This document shows positions 28,963 through 38,719 of a stretch of DNA of 64,000 nucleotides, in pieces. How positions within the stretch are numbered: the first letter of the stretch is position 1; each line of letters opens with the position of its first letter. A program made the position numbers and the translations under genes. The DNA lies in assembly GCA_005883575.1 (NCBI GenBank), contig VBFH01000031.1, forward strand, positions 1 to 64,000, written 5' to 3'. Below the pieces are notes generated by a model. It worked only from the letters and a program-made list of their open reading frames with translations, was not told the DNA's origin and did no database searches. The stretch comes from Chloroflexota bacterium. Lineage in GTDB: Bacteria; Chloroflexota; Dormibacteria; Dormibacterales; Dormibacteraceae.

Positions 28963-29849
28963 CGAGCCGCAGCATCATCCACCCCGACCTGCCATCGGCT
29001 ACGCCCGAGCAGGTCTGAGATCTCGCGCGTGGCCTTAGTCAGGTGCGGCGCCCATGCCTTGAGCTTCTCGAGCGTGCAGCGCTCGGCGGGCCCGGCCAGC
29101 GTTAGGGCTGCGCTGACCATGCCGCCAGGCTCGGGGATCGGCGCCGAGATCGCTGAAATGCCCCGAACGCGATCTTTGACTGCCAACGCGTAGCCGCGGT
29201 GCCGGATCTCCTCGAGCTCGTTTGCGAGCGTTGCGCTGTCCGGAACCCCCGACTCCTCCTGCCGCCGCGTGCTCAATGACCGCAAATAGGCACCGGTTTC
29301 CTTGGGCGTGGCGAACGCCAGCAGCACCTTGCCGGTGACACCGCTGTGGAGCGGCACGATGCGGCCGATCTCCGCGACCCATCTCACTTCGTGGCCGCTT
29401 TCGACCTGCTCGATGCAGACACGGTTCAGACCGGATCTGACGTTGAGAGTCGCCGTCTCTTCGGTCAGGTCCCGGAGCCTGACCATCCTCGGGTGAGCCA
29501 GGGTTCGCACGTCGGCCCGTGCGCTGAGCGAGCGGGCCAGGCTTAGTACCGACCACGCCAGCGTGTAACGCTGGCTGTCCTCGTCCTGCGCGACGAGATC
29601 CTTGCGCTTGAGCGCGGTCAGGATGCGGTGCACTGCGCTGCCTGTGGAACCTGTTGTTTCGGCAAGCTCGCTGACCGAGCCGTCTCCCCATTCCGCGAGC
29701 AGGAACATAATCTCCGCCGCCCTCTCCACCGCCAGGGCCGACGCGTTGGGTCGCTCAATGACCTTGGGCGAACGGCGCGGCGCCACCGCACTCTTGCCGG
29801 CGATCGCGGGTCGCCCACGAGTGGAGATGCGGACTGCGCCGTTGCTCAA
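28959..29849 (-). CDS. IclR-family transcriptional regulator
   Basis: Winged HTH VERAAEIMFLLAEWGDGSVSELAETTGSTGSAVHRILTALKRKDLVAQDEDSQRYTLAWSVLSL; ATGA overlap with the AtuA gene. Confidence 0.92.
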   Translation of the reverse strand: MSNGAVRISTRGRPAIAGKSAVAPRRSPKVIERPNASALAVERAAEIMFLLAEWGDGSVSELAETTGSTGSAVHRILTALKRKDLVAQDEDSQRYTLAWSVLSLARSLSARADVRTLAHPRMVRLRDLTEETATLNVRSGLNRVCIEQVESGHEVRWVAEIGRIVPLHSGVTGKVLLAFATPKETGAYLRSLSTRRQEESGVPDSATLANELEEIRHRGYALAVKDRVRGISAISAPIPEPGGMVSAALTLAGPAERCTLEKLKAWAPHLTKATREISDLLGRSRWQVGVDDAAAR

Positions 29850-29891
29850 TCTGCTGCGACTCTAGAGGCTAGCCTTCCGCCGCACAAGGTG

Positions 29892-30815
29892 TTACTGCTT
29901 CCACTCATGGCTGTGGTCAAGCCACCAATGTGCGATCTCGTCGCGGCGCGCAAACCACACGCCGCCTTTGTTCAGCGCGTGCTCGATGAACTCTCGCAGC
30001 GCGTTCGTCCGACCGGCCTGGCCAGTCCAGCGGCTGTGGAGGCCAACCGACATCATCTTCGGGTACCCGCGCTCGCCTTCGCGATGCAACTCGTCGACCG
30101 CCCGCCGCAACATGCCCGAAAACGTGTCAGGCGTGACCGATCCTTCGGCCAGGATGAATCGGACGTCGTTGTAGGTCTGGCTGTAGGGGATGACCAGATG
30201 GCGCTTGCCCTGTGCTTCCGTGAAATAAGGGAGGTCATCGTTGTAGGTCTCTGAGTCGTATATGAAACCGCCCTCTTCGACCAGCAGATCCCGCGTCCAG
30301 GGTGTGGAGCTATACCGCCAGTACCAGCCGACGGGCCTTGATCCGGTGGTGCGGCGTATCGCGTCGACGGCGCGGTCGATCTCTTGCCTTTCTTCCTCAC
30401 GTGTCTTGAAATCGGTTGGTGTGCTCCAGCGGTAGCCGTGAGAGCACGGCTCATGTCCACGCTCGCGGATCGCACCCGCAACCGCCGGGTTCAGCTCCAG
30501 CGCCATGCCACACGCGAAGAACGTGCACTTGATCCTGTACTCGTCGAACATGTTGAGTAGGCGCCACACGCCAGCCCGGCTTCCATACTCGTACACGGCC
30601 TCCATCGCGAAGTCGCGATGGTCCTTGCCGTAGGCCCAGTTCAGCTCAGCCAGGCCATCGGTATGTGAGTCGCCGAGCCGCTCGTAGGCCTCCGAGCCTT
30701 CCTCGTAGTTGATGACCAGGTTCACCGCAACCTTGGCATCGTTGGGCCAGACGACCTTCGGCGGGCGGCCTCCGTAACCGATCAGGTCCCGAGGACGAAC
30801 CTCAGTTGACTGCAT
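29892..30815 (-). CDS. Polysaccharide deacetylase family protein (PuuE/allantoinase-like)
   Basis: VNLVINYEEGSEAYERLGD...YEYGSRAGVWRLLNMFDEYRIKCTFFACGMALELNPAVAGAIRERGHEPCSHGYRW. Confidence 0.88.
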   Translation of the reverse strand: MQSTEVRPRDLIGYGGRPPKVVWPNDAKVAVNLVINYEEGSEAYERLGDSHTDGLAELNWAYGKDHRDFAMEAVYEYGSRAGVWRLLNMFDEYRIKCTFFACGMALELNPAVAGAIRERGHEPCSHGYRWSTPTDFKTREEERQEIDRAVDAIRRTTGSRPVGWYWRYSSTPWTRDLLVEEGGFIYDSETYNDDLPYFTEAQGKRHLVIPYSQTYNDVRFILAEGSVTPDTFSGMLRRAVDELHREGERGYPKMMSVGLHSRWTGQAGRTNALREFIEHALNKGGVWFARRDEIAHWWLDHSHEWKQ

Positions 30816-30847
30816 GGCGCGCACTCCCTTCCATAGCCCGAGCCCCA

Positions 30848-30876
30848 TTCGGTATAACCGAAATGCCATTCCATAT
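30848..30876. promoter_or_regulatory. Inverted repeat TTCGGT-ATA-ACCGAA directly followed by recurrent motif gaaatgccattccatat
   Basis: attcggtataaccgaaatgccattccatattatc upstream of the deacetylase gene. Confidence 0.4.
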
Positions 30877-30878
30877 TA

Positions 30879-32279
30879 TCAGCCGCCATCCGGCTGTCCC
30901 GGAGACGCGCGACTTCGCGCTGACTTCGCGGCCGATTGCACATATGCCGCGATGGACTCTGCCGCAATGTATCCAAACGTTGCCGCGGTTGCGAGTCCAC
31001 CCACGTATCCGCCGTTAGGGCCACCCTGGATTCCCCCCGCCGTGCTTCCTGCCGCGAACAGACCGGGGATCGCTCGTCCGCCAGGGGCGCGAACAGCCGC
31101 GTCCGGGCCGATTTTTGCGCCACCCATGGTGAAAGTGATGCCGGGGATGACGCGCGCGGCGTGGAATGGCGGGCGCGAGACCGGGCACGCACCGCGGACG
31201 GTGTTGTGTGCGGCAATGGCCCGGGCCAGTCGATCCGGCTTGCAGGCAAGTCGCTGGGCGAGCCCCGAGATCGTGTCCGAACTGACGAGGTGAGCACCCC
31301 TTCTCATGAGCTCCGGATTTGGCGCCGGTAGGCCGAGCTTGCCGCGGCCGGGTTCGCCGTTCCAGATTTCCTCGTCGAACACAACTGCAAAGCCACGTGG
31401 GTCTTCGCTGCGCGCCATTCGTGTGACGAGGCCCACCGCGGACGTGTCTACGGGGACGCGATCGCCGTGGCGCGTGACAACGACGCCAACCATGCATAGC
31501 TCGTCGAGGTGTGGAAACGGCCAGAGCTCGTCGGACTCGAGCGCATTGATTGACACTAGGTGGCCGTAGACACGACCCAGCCCCACCGCCTCGGCCCCGT
31601 TCTCGAGCAGCATGCGCAGGCCGTCACCTGTGCCGGTAGTCGAGGCGCGCAACAGGCAGAGCCCGGCGTTGGGGCCAACATACCGACTCAACATCTCCTG
31701 GTTGGCTTGAAACCCGCCATCGGCAAACAGCACTGTGCCGGCCTCCAGGCTCGCCTCGCCGGCCTCTGTTTGAAACCCGACTTGCCAGCCGCCGCTGAGC
31801 CTGTGGAGCGAGTGCGCGGCAGCGCCCATCCGCAGGTCGCCTCGCCACTCCCGAAACCGCTCGTAAAGGCGCTGCATCGCCTTCGACGGCCCGAGGTCTG
31901 GGAGTAGCCGGCGTCCAGTGCCAACTCGGAACGGCCAGAGCGTCCAGCGTGTGGCGGGTTCCTCGGTCTTGGCCCGCATCTCGACCCCTTCGGCCTGCAA
32001 CCAGGGAATGATGTTTCCGGACTGCGAGGCGAGCGCGCCGGCGAGCTCGTCGTCGATCTCCCCGCTTGTCTCGGCCAGCAACCGCTCGCGTTTCACGTCC
32101 GCGGGCGAATCAGGCGGTTCCCACGCGATGTGGAGCAGACCTCCTGAGATGACCGCGTTGCCCAGGCCACCGTCGACGTCGCCCTTCTCCAGCACAGTCG
32201 CGCGAACTCCGATTTGCTGGAGCCGCCGGGCGGCTACCATGCCCGCAAAACCGCCGCCCACGATGACACAAGGATTCAT
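30879..32279 (-). CDS. FAD-dependent oxidoreductase (fumarate reductase/tricarballylate dehydrogenase-like flavoprotein)
   Basis: MNPCVIVGGGFAGMVAARRLQQIGVRATVLEKGD; AIPGLFAAGSTAGGIQGGPNGGYVGGLATAATFGYIAAESIA. Confidence 0.88.
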   Translation of the reverse strand: MNPCVIVGGGFAGMVAARRLQQIGVRATVLEKGDVDGGLGNAVISGGLLHIAWEPPDSPADVKRERLLAETSGEIDDELAGALASQSGNIIPWLQAEGVEMRAKTEEPATRWTLWPFRVGTGRRLLPDLGPSKAMQRLYERFREWRGDLRMGAAAHSLHRLSGGWQVGFQTEAGEASLEAGTVLFADGGFQANQEMLSRYVGPNAGLCLLRASTTGTGDGLRMLLENGAEAVGLGRVYGHLVSINALESDELWPFPHLDELCMVGVVVTRHGDRVPVDTSAVGLVTRMARSEDPRGFAVVFDEEIWNGEPGRGKLGLPAPNPELMRRGAHLVSSDTISGLAQRLACKPDRLARAIAAHNTVRGACPVSRPPFHAARVIPGITFTMGGAKIGPDAAVRAPGGRAIPGLFAAGSTAGGIQGGPNGGYVGGLATAATFGYIAAESIAAYVQSAAKSARSRASPGQPDGG

Positions 32280-32319
32280 AGGTCGCAGCCGAACGCCATT
32301 AGGACATACATGATCACGC

Positions 32320-32336
32320 ATTTGGAATGCCGTTTC
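32320..32336 (-). promoter_or_regulatory. Recurrent motif gaaacggcattccaaat, containing GCATT-CCA-AATGC inverted repeat
   Basis: Read in the divergent region between the flavoprotein (-) and ABC ATPase (+). Confidence 0.45.
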
Positions 32337-32372
32337 GGTTGTGGACGGTCGCGCTAGCATGAGGTTGCGAGC

Positions 32373-33938
32373 GTGACCACCGCAGGGAGCATCGACGGCG
32401 TCCAGCCGATTATCAGCGTCCGCAACATCTCAAAGACTTTCACTGGGAAGCGGGTGCTTGAGAACTTCGATCTCGACGTCATGCCCGGCGAGGTCCATGG
32501 CCTAGTCGGCCAGAACGGATCTGGCAAGTCGACGTTCATAAAGATCCTCGCCGGCTTTCACGCGCCAGACGCGACTTCGGATTCGTCCGTGAACGTCCGT
32601 GGGCATGACGTCACTTTTCCGATGCGTCCCGGGGAGGCCGCTCGGCTTGGCCTCGCGTTCGTCCATCAGGACCTCGGTCTGGTCGAGACCGCCAGCGTGC
32701 TGGAGAATATGCGCGTCCGCCGTTACGATCTCGGCCTGGGCTGGCGAATCAAGTGGCGTCGCGAGCGCCAGTACGTGAGGAGGATCCTCGAGGCCTTCGG
32801 GCTCGACATCGATCCGGAGGCGCAGATCTCGTCGTTGCGCCAGGCGGACAAGGCGCAGATCGCGATCGTCCGAGCGTTTGACCAGCTCCGGCAGTCCGAG
32901 CGTGGCCTTCTCGTCCTCGATGAGCCGACTCCCTACCTACCCAGAGATGGCGTCGAGCGCGTCTTCAGGACCGTGCGGGACGTCGCCGCCAGGGGCTTTG
33001 GCGTCCTGTTCGTGTCGCACCGCCTCGAGGAGGTGTTTGAGATCACCCGCCGGGTGACGACACTCCGGGATGGGAAAGTTGTCGATTGCATGCCCACTTC
33101 GTCGCTAACCGAAGAGACGCTGATCGAGCGAATTCTCGGTTTCTCGCTGGAGCAGCTCTACCCGGAGCCACATACCCCGAGGACCGAGCGAATGCTCTCT
33201 GTCAAGAACGTGTCAGGCGCCACCGTCGACGATGTGTCCTTCGACTTGCACAAGGGTGAGATCCTCGGCGTGACTGGACTGCTCGGCATGGGTTGGGACC
33301 GGCTGCCTTACCTGCTATTTGGAGCCGAAAAAGCCAGCCGTGGCCTCCTCGAGCTTGGCTCGCGGACGATCCGACTTGAGACTCTTCAGCCGCAAGGTGC
33401 GATCAAGAGCGGGATCGCTTTTCTGCCCGCAAACCGGCTCGGCGATGGCTCGCTCCAGACCGCGACGGTGAAGGAGAATGTGACTCTTGCGAAGCTTGAC
33501 GAGTTCTTCCTAAGCGGCTTCCTGCGCCTAGGGCGCGAGCGCGACACGGTCGAGCGAATCCTCTCCGATTATGACGTCCGTCCGCGCGATCCCGAGCGCG
33601 TGTTCTCGACACTGAGCGGCGGGAACCAGCAGAAGGTGTTGCTTGCCAAATGGTTTGAGACGCGTCCCAAAGTTCTGCTCCTGCACGAGCCGACTCAGGG
33701 CGTCGACGTCGGGGCGCGGGCGCAGATCTTCCGTCGGATCAGGGACGCCGCTGCGGCTGGCGCTGCCATCCTGCTGGCCACTTCAGAGTACGAAGACCTG
33801 CCTTTCCTGTGTGATCGGGTCATCGTCTTCCGGGGCGGTCGGGCGGTAGCACAGCTGCACGGTCCGTCGCTGACCACGGAAAGAATTGTCGAGCAGAGCT
33901 TCCGGGTCACTCTCCCGAGCAATCTCGCCGTCAGCTAG
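32373..33938 (+). CDS. Sugar-type ABC transporter ATP-binding protein (two-domain, RbsA/MglA-like)
   Basis: GLVGQNGSGKSTFIKILAGF Walker A; LVLDEPTPYL; second domain LSGGNQQKVLLAKWF, LLHEPTQGVDVGAR. Confidence 0.92.
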   Translation: MTTAGSIDGVQPIISVRNISKTFTGKRVLENFDLDVMPGEVHGLVGQNGSGKSTFIKILAGFHAPDATSDSSVNVRGHDVTFPMRPGEAARLGLAFVHQDLGLVETASVLENMRVRRYDLGLGWRIKWRRERQYVRRILEAFGLDIDPEAQISSLRQADKAQIAIVRAFDQLRQSERGLLVLDEPTPYLPRDGVERVFRTVRDVAARGFGVLFVSHRLEEVFEITRRVTTLRDGKVVDCMPTSSLTEETLIERILGFSLEQLYPEPHTPRTERMLSVKNVSGATVDDVSFDLHKGEILGVTGLLGMGWDRLPYLLFGAEKASRGLLELGSRTIRLETLQPQGAIKSGIAFLPANRLGDGSLQTATVKENVTLAKLDEFFLSGFLRLGRERDTVERILSDYDVRPRDPERVFSTLSGGNQQKVLLAKWFETRPKVLLLHEPTQGVDVGARAQIFRRIRDAAAAGAAILLATSEYEDLPFLCDRVIVFRGGRAVAQLHGPSLTTERIVEQSFRVTLPSNLAVS

Positions 33939-33973
33939 CTGGAACGGTTCCTCGAAAGAAGCCGACGAAAATT

Positions 33974-33990
33974 GAAATGGTATACTAGCT
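33974..33990 (+). promoter_or_regulatory. Recurrent motif gaaatggtatactagct overlapping an extended -10 (TGGTATACT)
   Basis: Read upstream of the isochorismatase-family gene. Confidence 0.4.
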
Positions 33991-34036
33991 TTGCTGTGGC
34001 CCCAGCCGCACTGAGTATCGCTGCGCACTGCAGGAG

Positions 34037-34750
34037 GTGCCCGGAGTGAAAGAGGTCTTCGGCAAGATGGTCTGCGAGACCATCGAAGAGGTGCTCAATC
34101 CTGACTGGTGCGCGGTGCTCCCAATCGATCTTCAGAACGATTTCATGCTGCCGAGCGGCGTGGTCGGCAAGGCCGGAGGCGACCTCACAGCGATGGGCGA
34201 GCTGCTTCCCAAGGCGGAGCACTTCATCAAGCGAACTCGTGATTTCGGGGTCAAGCTCGTGCACATTCGCATCGTCGACCTACCAAACGGTGAGAGCGAT
34301 TCACCCTCGTGGATCCGCTCGAAGGGCTTGATGTCCAACGTTCACGCGTTTGCGGTCGAAGGCACTTGGGGCGCCGAGTTCTGCGAGGGCTGCGAGCCCC
34401 GGCCCGGTGAGCTTGTCGTAACCAAGCATCGATCGAGCGCGTTCGTCGGTACGAACCTCGACATGATCCTCAAGAACAACGGCGTCAAGACCGTTGTAAT
34501 CATTGGCGAGCAGACGCCGGGTTGCGTCGAAGCGACCTACCGCGACGCGGCTTATTACGACTTCTACAACGTGTTGGTCGAGGACTGTGTGGCCGCCCGC
34601 GACCGCCAGCTACACGATGCGTCAATCAATATCCAGAAGGCACGCCACGACGTGGTGACCATGGATCAGGTCTTCTCCATCTGGAGCAAGTATCGCAATG
34701 GATCGCTGGTCGCTCTTGAGGCGAGCGCGGTCACTGAAATGGCGAAGTAG
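34037..34750 (+). CDS. Isochorismatase-family cysteine hydrolase
   Basis: VLPIDLQNDFMLPSG; VVTKHRSSAFVGTNLD; VVIIGEQTPGCVEATYRDAAYYDF (D-K-C triad). Confidence 0.9.
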   Translation: MPGVKEVFGKMVCETIEEVLNPDWCAVLPIDLQNDFMLPSGVVGKAGGDLTAMGELLPKAEHFIKRTRDFGVKLVHIRIVDLPNGESDSPSWIRSKGLMSNVHAFAVEGTWGAEFCEGCEPRPGELVVTKHRSSAFVGTNLDMILKNNGVKTVVIIGEQTPGCVEATYRDAAYYDFYNVLVEDCVAARDRQLHDASINIQKARHDVVTMDQVFSIWSKYRNGSLVALEASAVTEMAK

Positions 34751-34815
34751 CCGCCCTCCGCCGCCGCCACGCAACTCAGATCGGACCAGCTTCCATCGCT
34801 ACAGGCGCCACTCAC

Positions 34816-36180
34816 GTGCTAGAGCCACTTCCCGTTCTGTCCGCGACCGGCATGCTGGGGTCGGGGTTCCGCGAGGAATCGATTTACCGCGCACTCGACC
34901 TCGGCGTAAGGATGATCGGTTGCGACGCCGGAACCACCGACTTCGGACCTCATCTCCTCGCGACCGGAGATTCCCAATTCTCTCGGGCTGCTGTGAAGCG
35001 CGATACGTCGATCATCCTCGCAGCGGCCGTCCGAGCCGGCATTCCCCTGGTGATCGGGTCGGCCGGCGGAGCCGGCGGCGATGTCAACCTCGAATGGATG
35101 CGCAGGGTGCTGCTCGAAACCGCGAGGGAGCAGGGGCTGCATTTTCGGCTCGCGCTCATCCACGCCGAGCAGTCCAAGGACAAGGTGCGCGAGCTTATGC
35201 GGCAGGGGCGTGTCCTCCCGCTTCCGCCCTCGGAGCCGCTGAGCGATTTCGCGGTGGACGAGGCGCTCCACATCGTCGCGATGATGGGTGCAGAGCCGGT
35301 CCAGGCGGCCCTGGACAGCGCGCAAGTAGTCCTGGCTGGCAGGTCAAGCGACGCAGCAATCTACTCGGCGCTGCCACTGAAGCTCGGATATGCGTCCGCG
35401 GTGTGCTGGCATGCAGCCAAGATCCTTGAATGCGGCGCGGCGGCGGTCGCACAGCGCGCTGCCCCGGACAGCATGGTCGCTGTTCTGCACTCTGACTCAT
35501 TTGACGTCTTTCCGATGCGCGACGACTATCGCTGCACCCCGCAAAGCATTGCTTCGCACACGCTGTATGAGAACGTCGATCCGTTTCATCTTGTCGAGCC
35601 ATCTGGGATCCTTAACACTCTCGAATCCGAGTACGTGGCAATCGACAATCGCGCAGTCAACGTGAGTGGTTCGACATTCGAACTCGCCGAGCGATACGGT
35701 GTGAAGATCGAGGGGGCGCGGCTCGTGGGTTATTCGACGATCATCCTCGGCGCGATCCGAGACCCACTCATCATCCGTCAGCTCGACAACTGGCTGGAGC
35801 GACTGGATGAGAACTTGAAGGAGCGTTTGCGAAATACCGTCGGCGACGCTGCGCAGCATCAGATCACAGCTCGGATCTACGGCCGCGACGGCGTCATGGG
35901 CGCGCTCGAACCGCGCAAGACGATCGAGGGTCACGAGGTAATGGTCTTGTGGGATGTGATCTCCGCCAGCCAGGGGCTGTCGCACTCAATCGCCGCCAGC
36001 CTCAGCCATATGGCCGTCCACAACCCGATCCCCGAATGGGATGGGCTAATCAGTGGTGTCGCCTTCCCATTTGCGCCGTCCGAGGTCGACCGGGGCCCCG
36101 TCTACGAGTTTCACCTCAATCACGTGGTCTACCCGGATAGTCCGACGTCCCTCTTTCCGACCGATTACGAGAGCGTCTGA
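34816..36180 (+). CDS. AtuA-like (DUF1446) protein
   Basis: LGVRMIGCDAGTTDFGPHLLATGDSQFSRAAVKRDTSIILAAAVRAGIPLVIGSAGGAGGDVNLEW. Confidence 0.88.
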   Translation: MLEPLPVLSATGMLGSGFREESIYRALDLGVRMIGCDAGTTDFGPHLLATGDSQFSRAAVKRDTSIILAAAVRAGIPLVIGSAGGAGGDVNLEWMRRVLLETAREQGLHFRLALIHAEQSKDKVRELMRQGRVLPLPPSEPLSDFAVDEALHIVAMMGAEPVQAALDSAQVVLAGRSSDAAIYSALPLKLGYASAVCWHAAKILECGAAAVAQRAAPDSMVAVLHSDSFDVFPMRDDYRCTPQSIASHTLYENVDPFHLVEPSGILNTLESEYVAIDNRAVNVSGSTFELAERYGVKIEGARLVGYSTIILGAIRDPLIIRQLDNWLERLDENLKERLRNTVGDAAQHQITARIYGRDGVMGALEPRKTIEGHEVMVLWDVISASQGLSHSIAASLSHMAVHNPIPEWDGLISGVAFPFAPSEVDRGPVYEFHLNHVVYPDSPTSLFPTDYESV

Positions 36181-36184
36181 TCTA

Positions 36185-36517
36185 TTGAGCACGCTCGCCG
36201 AAGTAGCGAAGCTGATCCGATCGAAAAACGCCGGGCCGTTCTGGCTGACCCTTGATGTGATGTTCGATGACCGCCAGACATACGAGGCGGTTCGCGACCA
36301 GCACGTTCTCAGTGTGGAGCTGATCAGCCGGCTGTATATGCAACCGCGCGAGTGCGTTCGTGTATTTGCCCACGACGCCGCGATGGCGATAAAGGTGAGC
36401 ATTCCGAGGCCACATAGCTCCGGGTCGCCAATGGACACCGATGTGTTCGGAGGGCAGCAATACGCTCCGCTTCTCGACCTAGCGGTGGAGTTCCCCCGCC
36501 ACCAGGGTCACAAATAG
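36185..36517 (+). CDS. DUF4387 protein
   Basis: LSTLAEVAKLIRSKNAGPFWLTLDVMFDDRQTYEAV...DTDVFGGQQYAPLLDLAVEFP; TTG start. Confidence 0.82.
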   Translation: MSTLAEVAKLIRSKNAGPFWLTLDVMFDDRQTYEAVRDQHVLSVELISRLYMQPRECVRVFAHDAAMAIKVSIPRPHSSGSPMDTDVFGGQQYAPLLDLAVEFPRHQGHK

Positions 36518-36538
36518 CTCGTGAAAGTGAGGAATCGC

Positions 36539-37384
36539 ATGAACGTTCCTAACCGCCCATCGCTCAAGACCAGACTGGCTCACGGACAGACCGTGATCGG
36601 CTGCCTCGTCGCGTTTGACGCACCCTGGCTCGTCGAAATCATCGGCCGAAGTGGTTTCGATTTCGTGACCATCGACGTCGAGCATGAAGCCTTCGACGAG
36701 CAAGGTGTTGTCAACCTGATCCGCAGCGCCGAAACTGTGGGTCTTTCATCGATCGTCCGAATGTCGATCTCGGACCGTCTGCTCGCATACCTTGACGCGG
36801 GCGTCAACGGGGTCAAGGTTCCTGATCTACGAGACCGTGACCACGCGGAGCAGCTCGTCTCGCTGACCCATTTCTACCCACAAGGCAAGCGCACGTACTA
36901 CACGATGGGGCGGGCGGCTCGCTATGGCATCGATATCGACGATCACGAGTGGATGTCTCGGGCAAACGACGAGATGTTTCTGATGGCGATGATTGAGGAC
37001 ATCGGTGTCGTTGAGCAGCTCGACGACATACTGGACGTCGAGGAAATCGACGCCTTCCACGTCGGCCCACACGACCTCGCCCAGTCGATGGGTTTTCCGG
37101 CACCCGGAGCGCTCGATGACGTGATCAAGGGTGTGGTGCACAGATGCCGCGACGCAGGCAAGTACGTATCGGTTGGCGTCGTCACGCCCTGGAACCTCGT
37201 CAAGGCCGACAGCTGGCGACGCGAGGGTTGTCAGATCCTCACTGTCGGCTCGTCCTGGGTCGTCTCACACAGCATGGTCGAGATGCACAACCAGCTGCGC
37301 GGCGCGATCCCGGCAGATCAGCAATCTCGGGTCGAGCCGACTGCGGTCAGTCGAAGCTCATACCTGGCACCGAATACCCCGTAG
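36539..37384 (+). CDS. HpcH/HpaI aldolase family protein
   Basis: VIGCLVAFDAPWLVEIIGRSGFDFVTIDVEHEAFDEQGVVNLIRSAE. Confidence 0.9.
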   Translation: MNVPNRPSLKTRLAHGQTVIGCLVAFDAPWLVEIIGRSGFDFVTIDVEHEAFDEQGVVNLIRSAETVGLSSIVRMSISDRLLAYLDAGVNGVKVPDLRDRDHAEQLVSLTHFYPQGKRTYYTMGRAARYGIDIDDHEWMSRANDEMFLMAMIEDIGVVEQLDDILDVEEIDAFHVGPHDLAQSMGFPAPGALDDVIKGVVHRCRDAGKYVSVGVVTPWNLVKADSWRREGCQILTVGSSWVVSHSMVEMHNQLRGAIPADQQSRVEPTAVSRSSYLAPNTP

Positions 37385-37447
37385 AGGCAGGTCCTTTACG
37401 CACGATACGTGTCTCATGATCGGTGCTTTCGGCTTGACCGTCCGAAC

Positions 37448-37505
37448 TTGACAATCCAACCGCGGCCGATAACATTCAGCGCCAGATAGGAACGTGATTC
37501 TAAAT
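37448..37505 (+). promoter_or_regulatory. Sigma70-like promoter (TTGACA-16-TAACAT) with downstream recurrent motif ggaacgtgattctaaat
   Basis: TTGACA at 37448, TAACAT at 37470, motif at 37489-37505. Confidence 0.4.
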
Positions 37506-37621
37506 GCCGCTCGGCGGCCGCTGTGCTGGACATAGAGCTGATTCGCGGAGGTTACAAACGTTGAACCCGTCGATCTCCTCGGCACTGGGGCCAGCGCTCG
37601 TAGCGTGGCTGGGAGGTCGGA

Positions 37622-38659
37622 TTGGCGGAGCCTAGGAACTCTGAAGTCGACTCGGTTACCCTGCCCCGGGGCGCCTCAACCATCAGGCGCTTCGCTAGTG
37701 GATTTCGGGTTCCCAACCCAGCTGAACTGGCCGACCGATTCGGCATCCTCGTGGCCTGGGCAGTAATCATCGCCATGTTTTCGGTCGTTGAACCGAATAC
37801 GTTCTTCACTTTTGCAAATTTAAGAATCGTTCTCGGGACGCAGGCGGTGTTGCTCATCCTGGCCCTGGCCCTGCTGCTCCCGTTGACGGTAGGCGAGTTC
37901 GACCTCTCTGTGACGGGGGCACTCGGGATAGCGTTGATCTTGATCGGCTACCTCAACATCATTCGAGGTTGGTCGATTCTGGCAGCCATCGCAGCCGCCC
38001 TGCTGTCGGGAGTAGTGATCGGTCTGGTGAATGTCTTTTTCGTCATGGTCGTCAGGGTGGAGTCGATCGTCGTGACGCTCGGTTCGGGAACGATGTGGCT
38101 GGGGGTCGGATATGGCATCTGGGGCGCGAACATCTCGGGTGTTTCTGACGCCCTCGTTTCTGTAACCAGAAATAACTTCATCCTTGATGTGCCGTTCGCC
38201 TTCTGGTACGGGCTTCTTCTGACTCTCCTCTTCTGGTATCTCTACGCGCTGACGCCACTTGGTCGCTACCTGTACTTCGTCGGCGCCAACCGCCAGGTTT
38301 CACGGCTATCCGGAATTCCGGTAAGTGCGATACGTGCGGGCTCGCTCATGGCTTCCGCAATAGTCAGCTCGATCGCAGGCATCATATTGGCCGGGGTCCT
38401 CGGTGGCTCGGGCCCGAACATCGCCGCCGGCTATCTGCTGCCAGCTTTTGCTGCGGTGTTCCTGGGCGCGACGGCGATCAGCCCGGGCCGCTTCAACCCG
38501 CTGGGAACGTTCATCGCGGTGTACTTCCTCATCACTGGCATCACCGGGCTCGAGTTGCTGGGATTCAGCGGGTGGGTCGAAAACGTCTTCTACGGAGCAT
38601 CACTGGTTCTGGCGGTGGCGCTTTCACGCCTCGCCGCACGACGGCGCTTCACGCAATGA
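37622..38659 (+). CDS. Sugar-type ABC transporter permease (RbsC-like)
   Basis: ALLLPLTVGEFDLSVTGALGIA; VGANRQVSRLSGIPVSAIRAGSLMASAIVSSIAGIILAGVLGGSGPNIAAGYLLPAFAAVFLGATAI. Confidence 0.92.
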   Translation: MAEPRNSEVDSVTLPRGASTIRRFASGFRVPNPAELADRFGILVAWAVIIAMFSVVEPNTFFTFANLRIVLGTQAVLLILALALLLPLTVGEFDLSVTGALGIALILIGYLNIIRGWSILAAIAAALLSGVVIGLVNVFFVMVVRVESIVVTLGSGTMWLGVGYGIWGANISGVSDALVSVTRNNFILDVPFAFWYGLLLTLLFWYLYALTPLGRYLYFVGANRQVSRLSGIPVSAIRAGSLMASAIVSSIAGIILAGVLGGSGPNIAAGYLLPAFAAVFLGATAISPGRFNPLGTFIAVYFLITGITGLELLGFSGWVENVFYGASLVLAVALSRLAARRRFTQ

Positions 38660-38719
38660 GAACCGCTGTGCCGCCTTGACGCACCTGGTTATCCCGTACG
38701 GCAACCCGAAATACATGAG

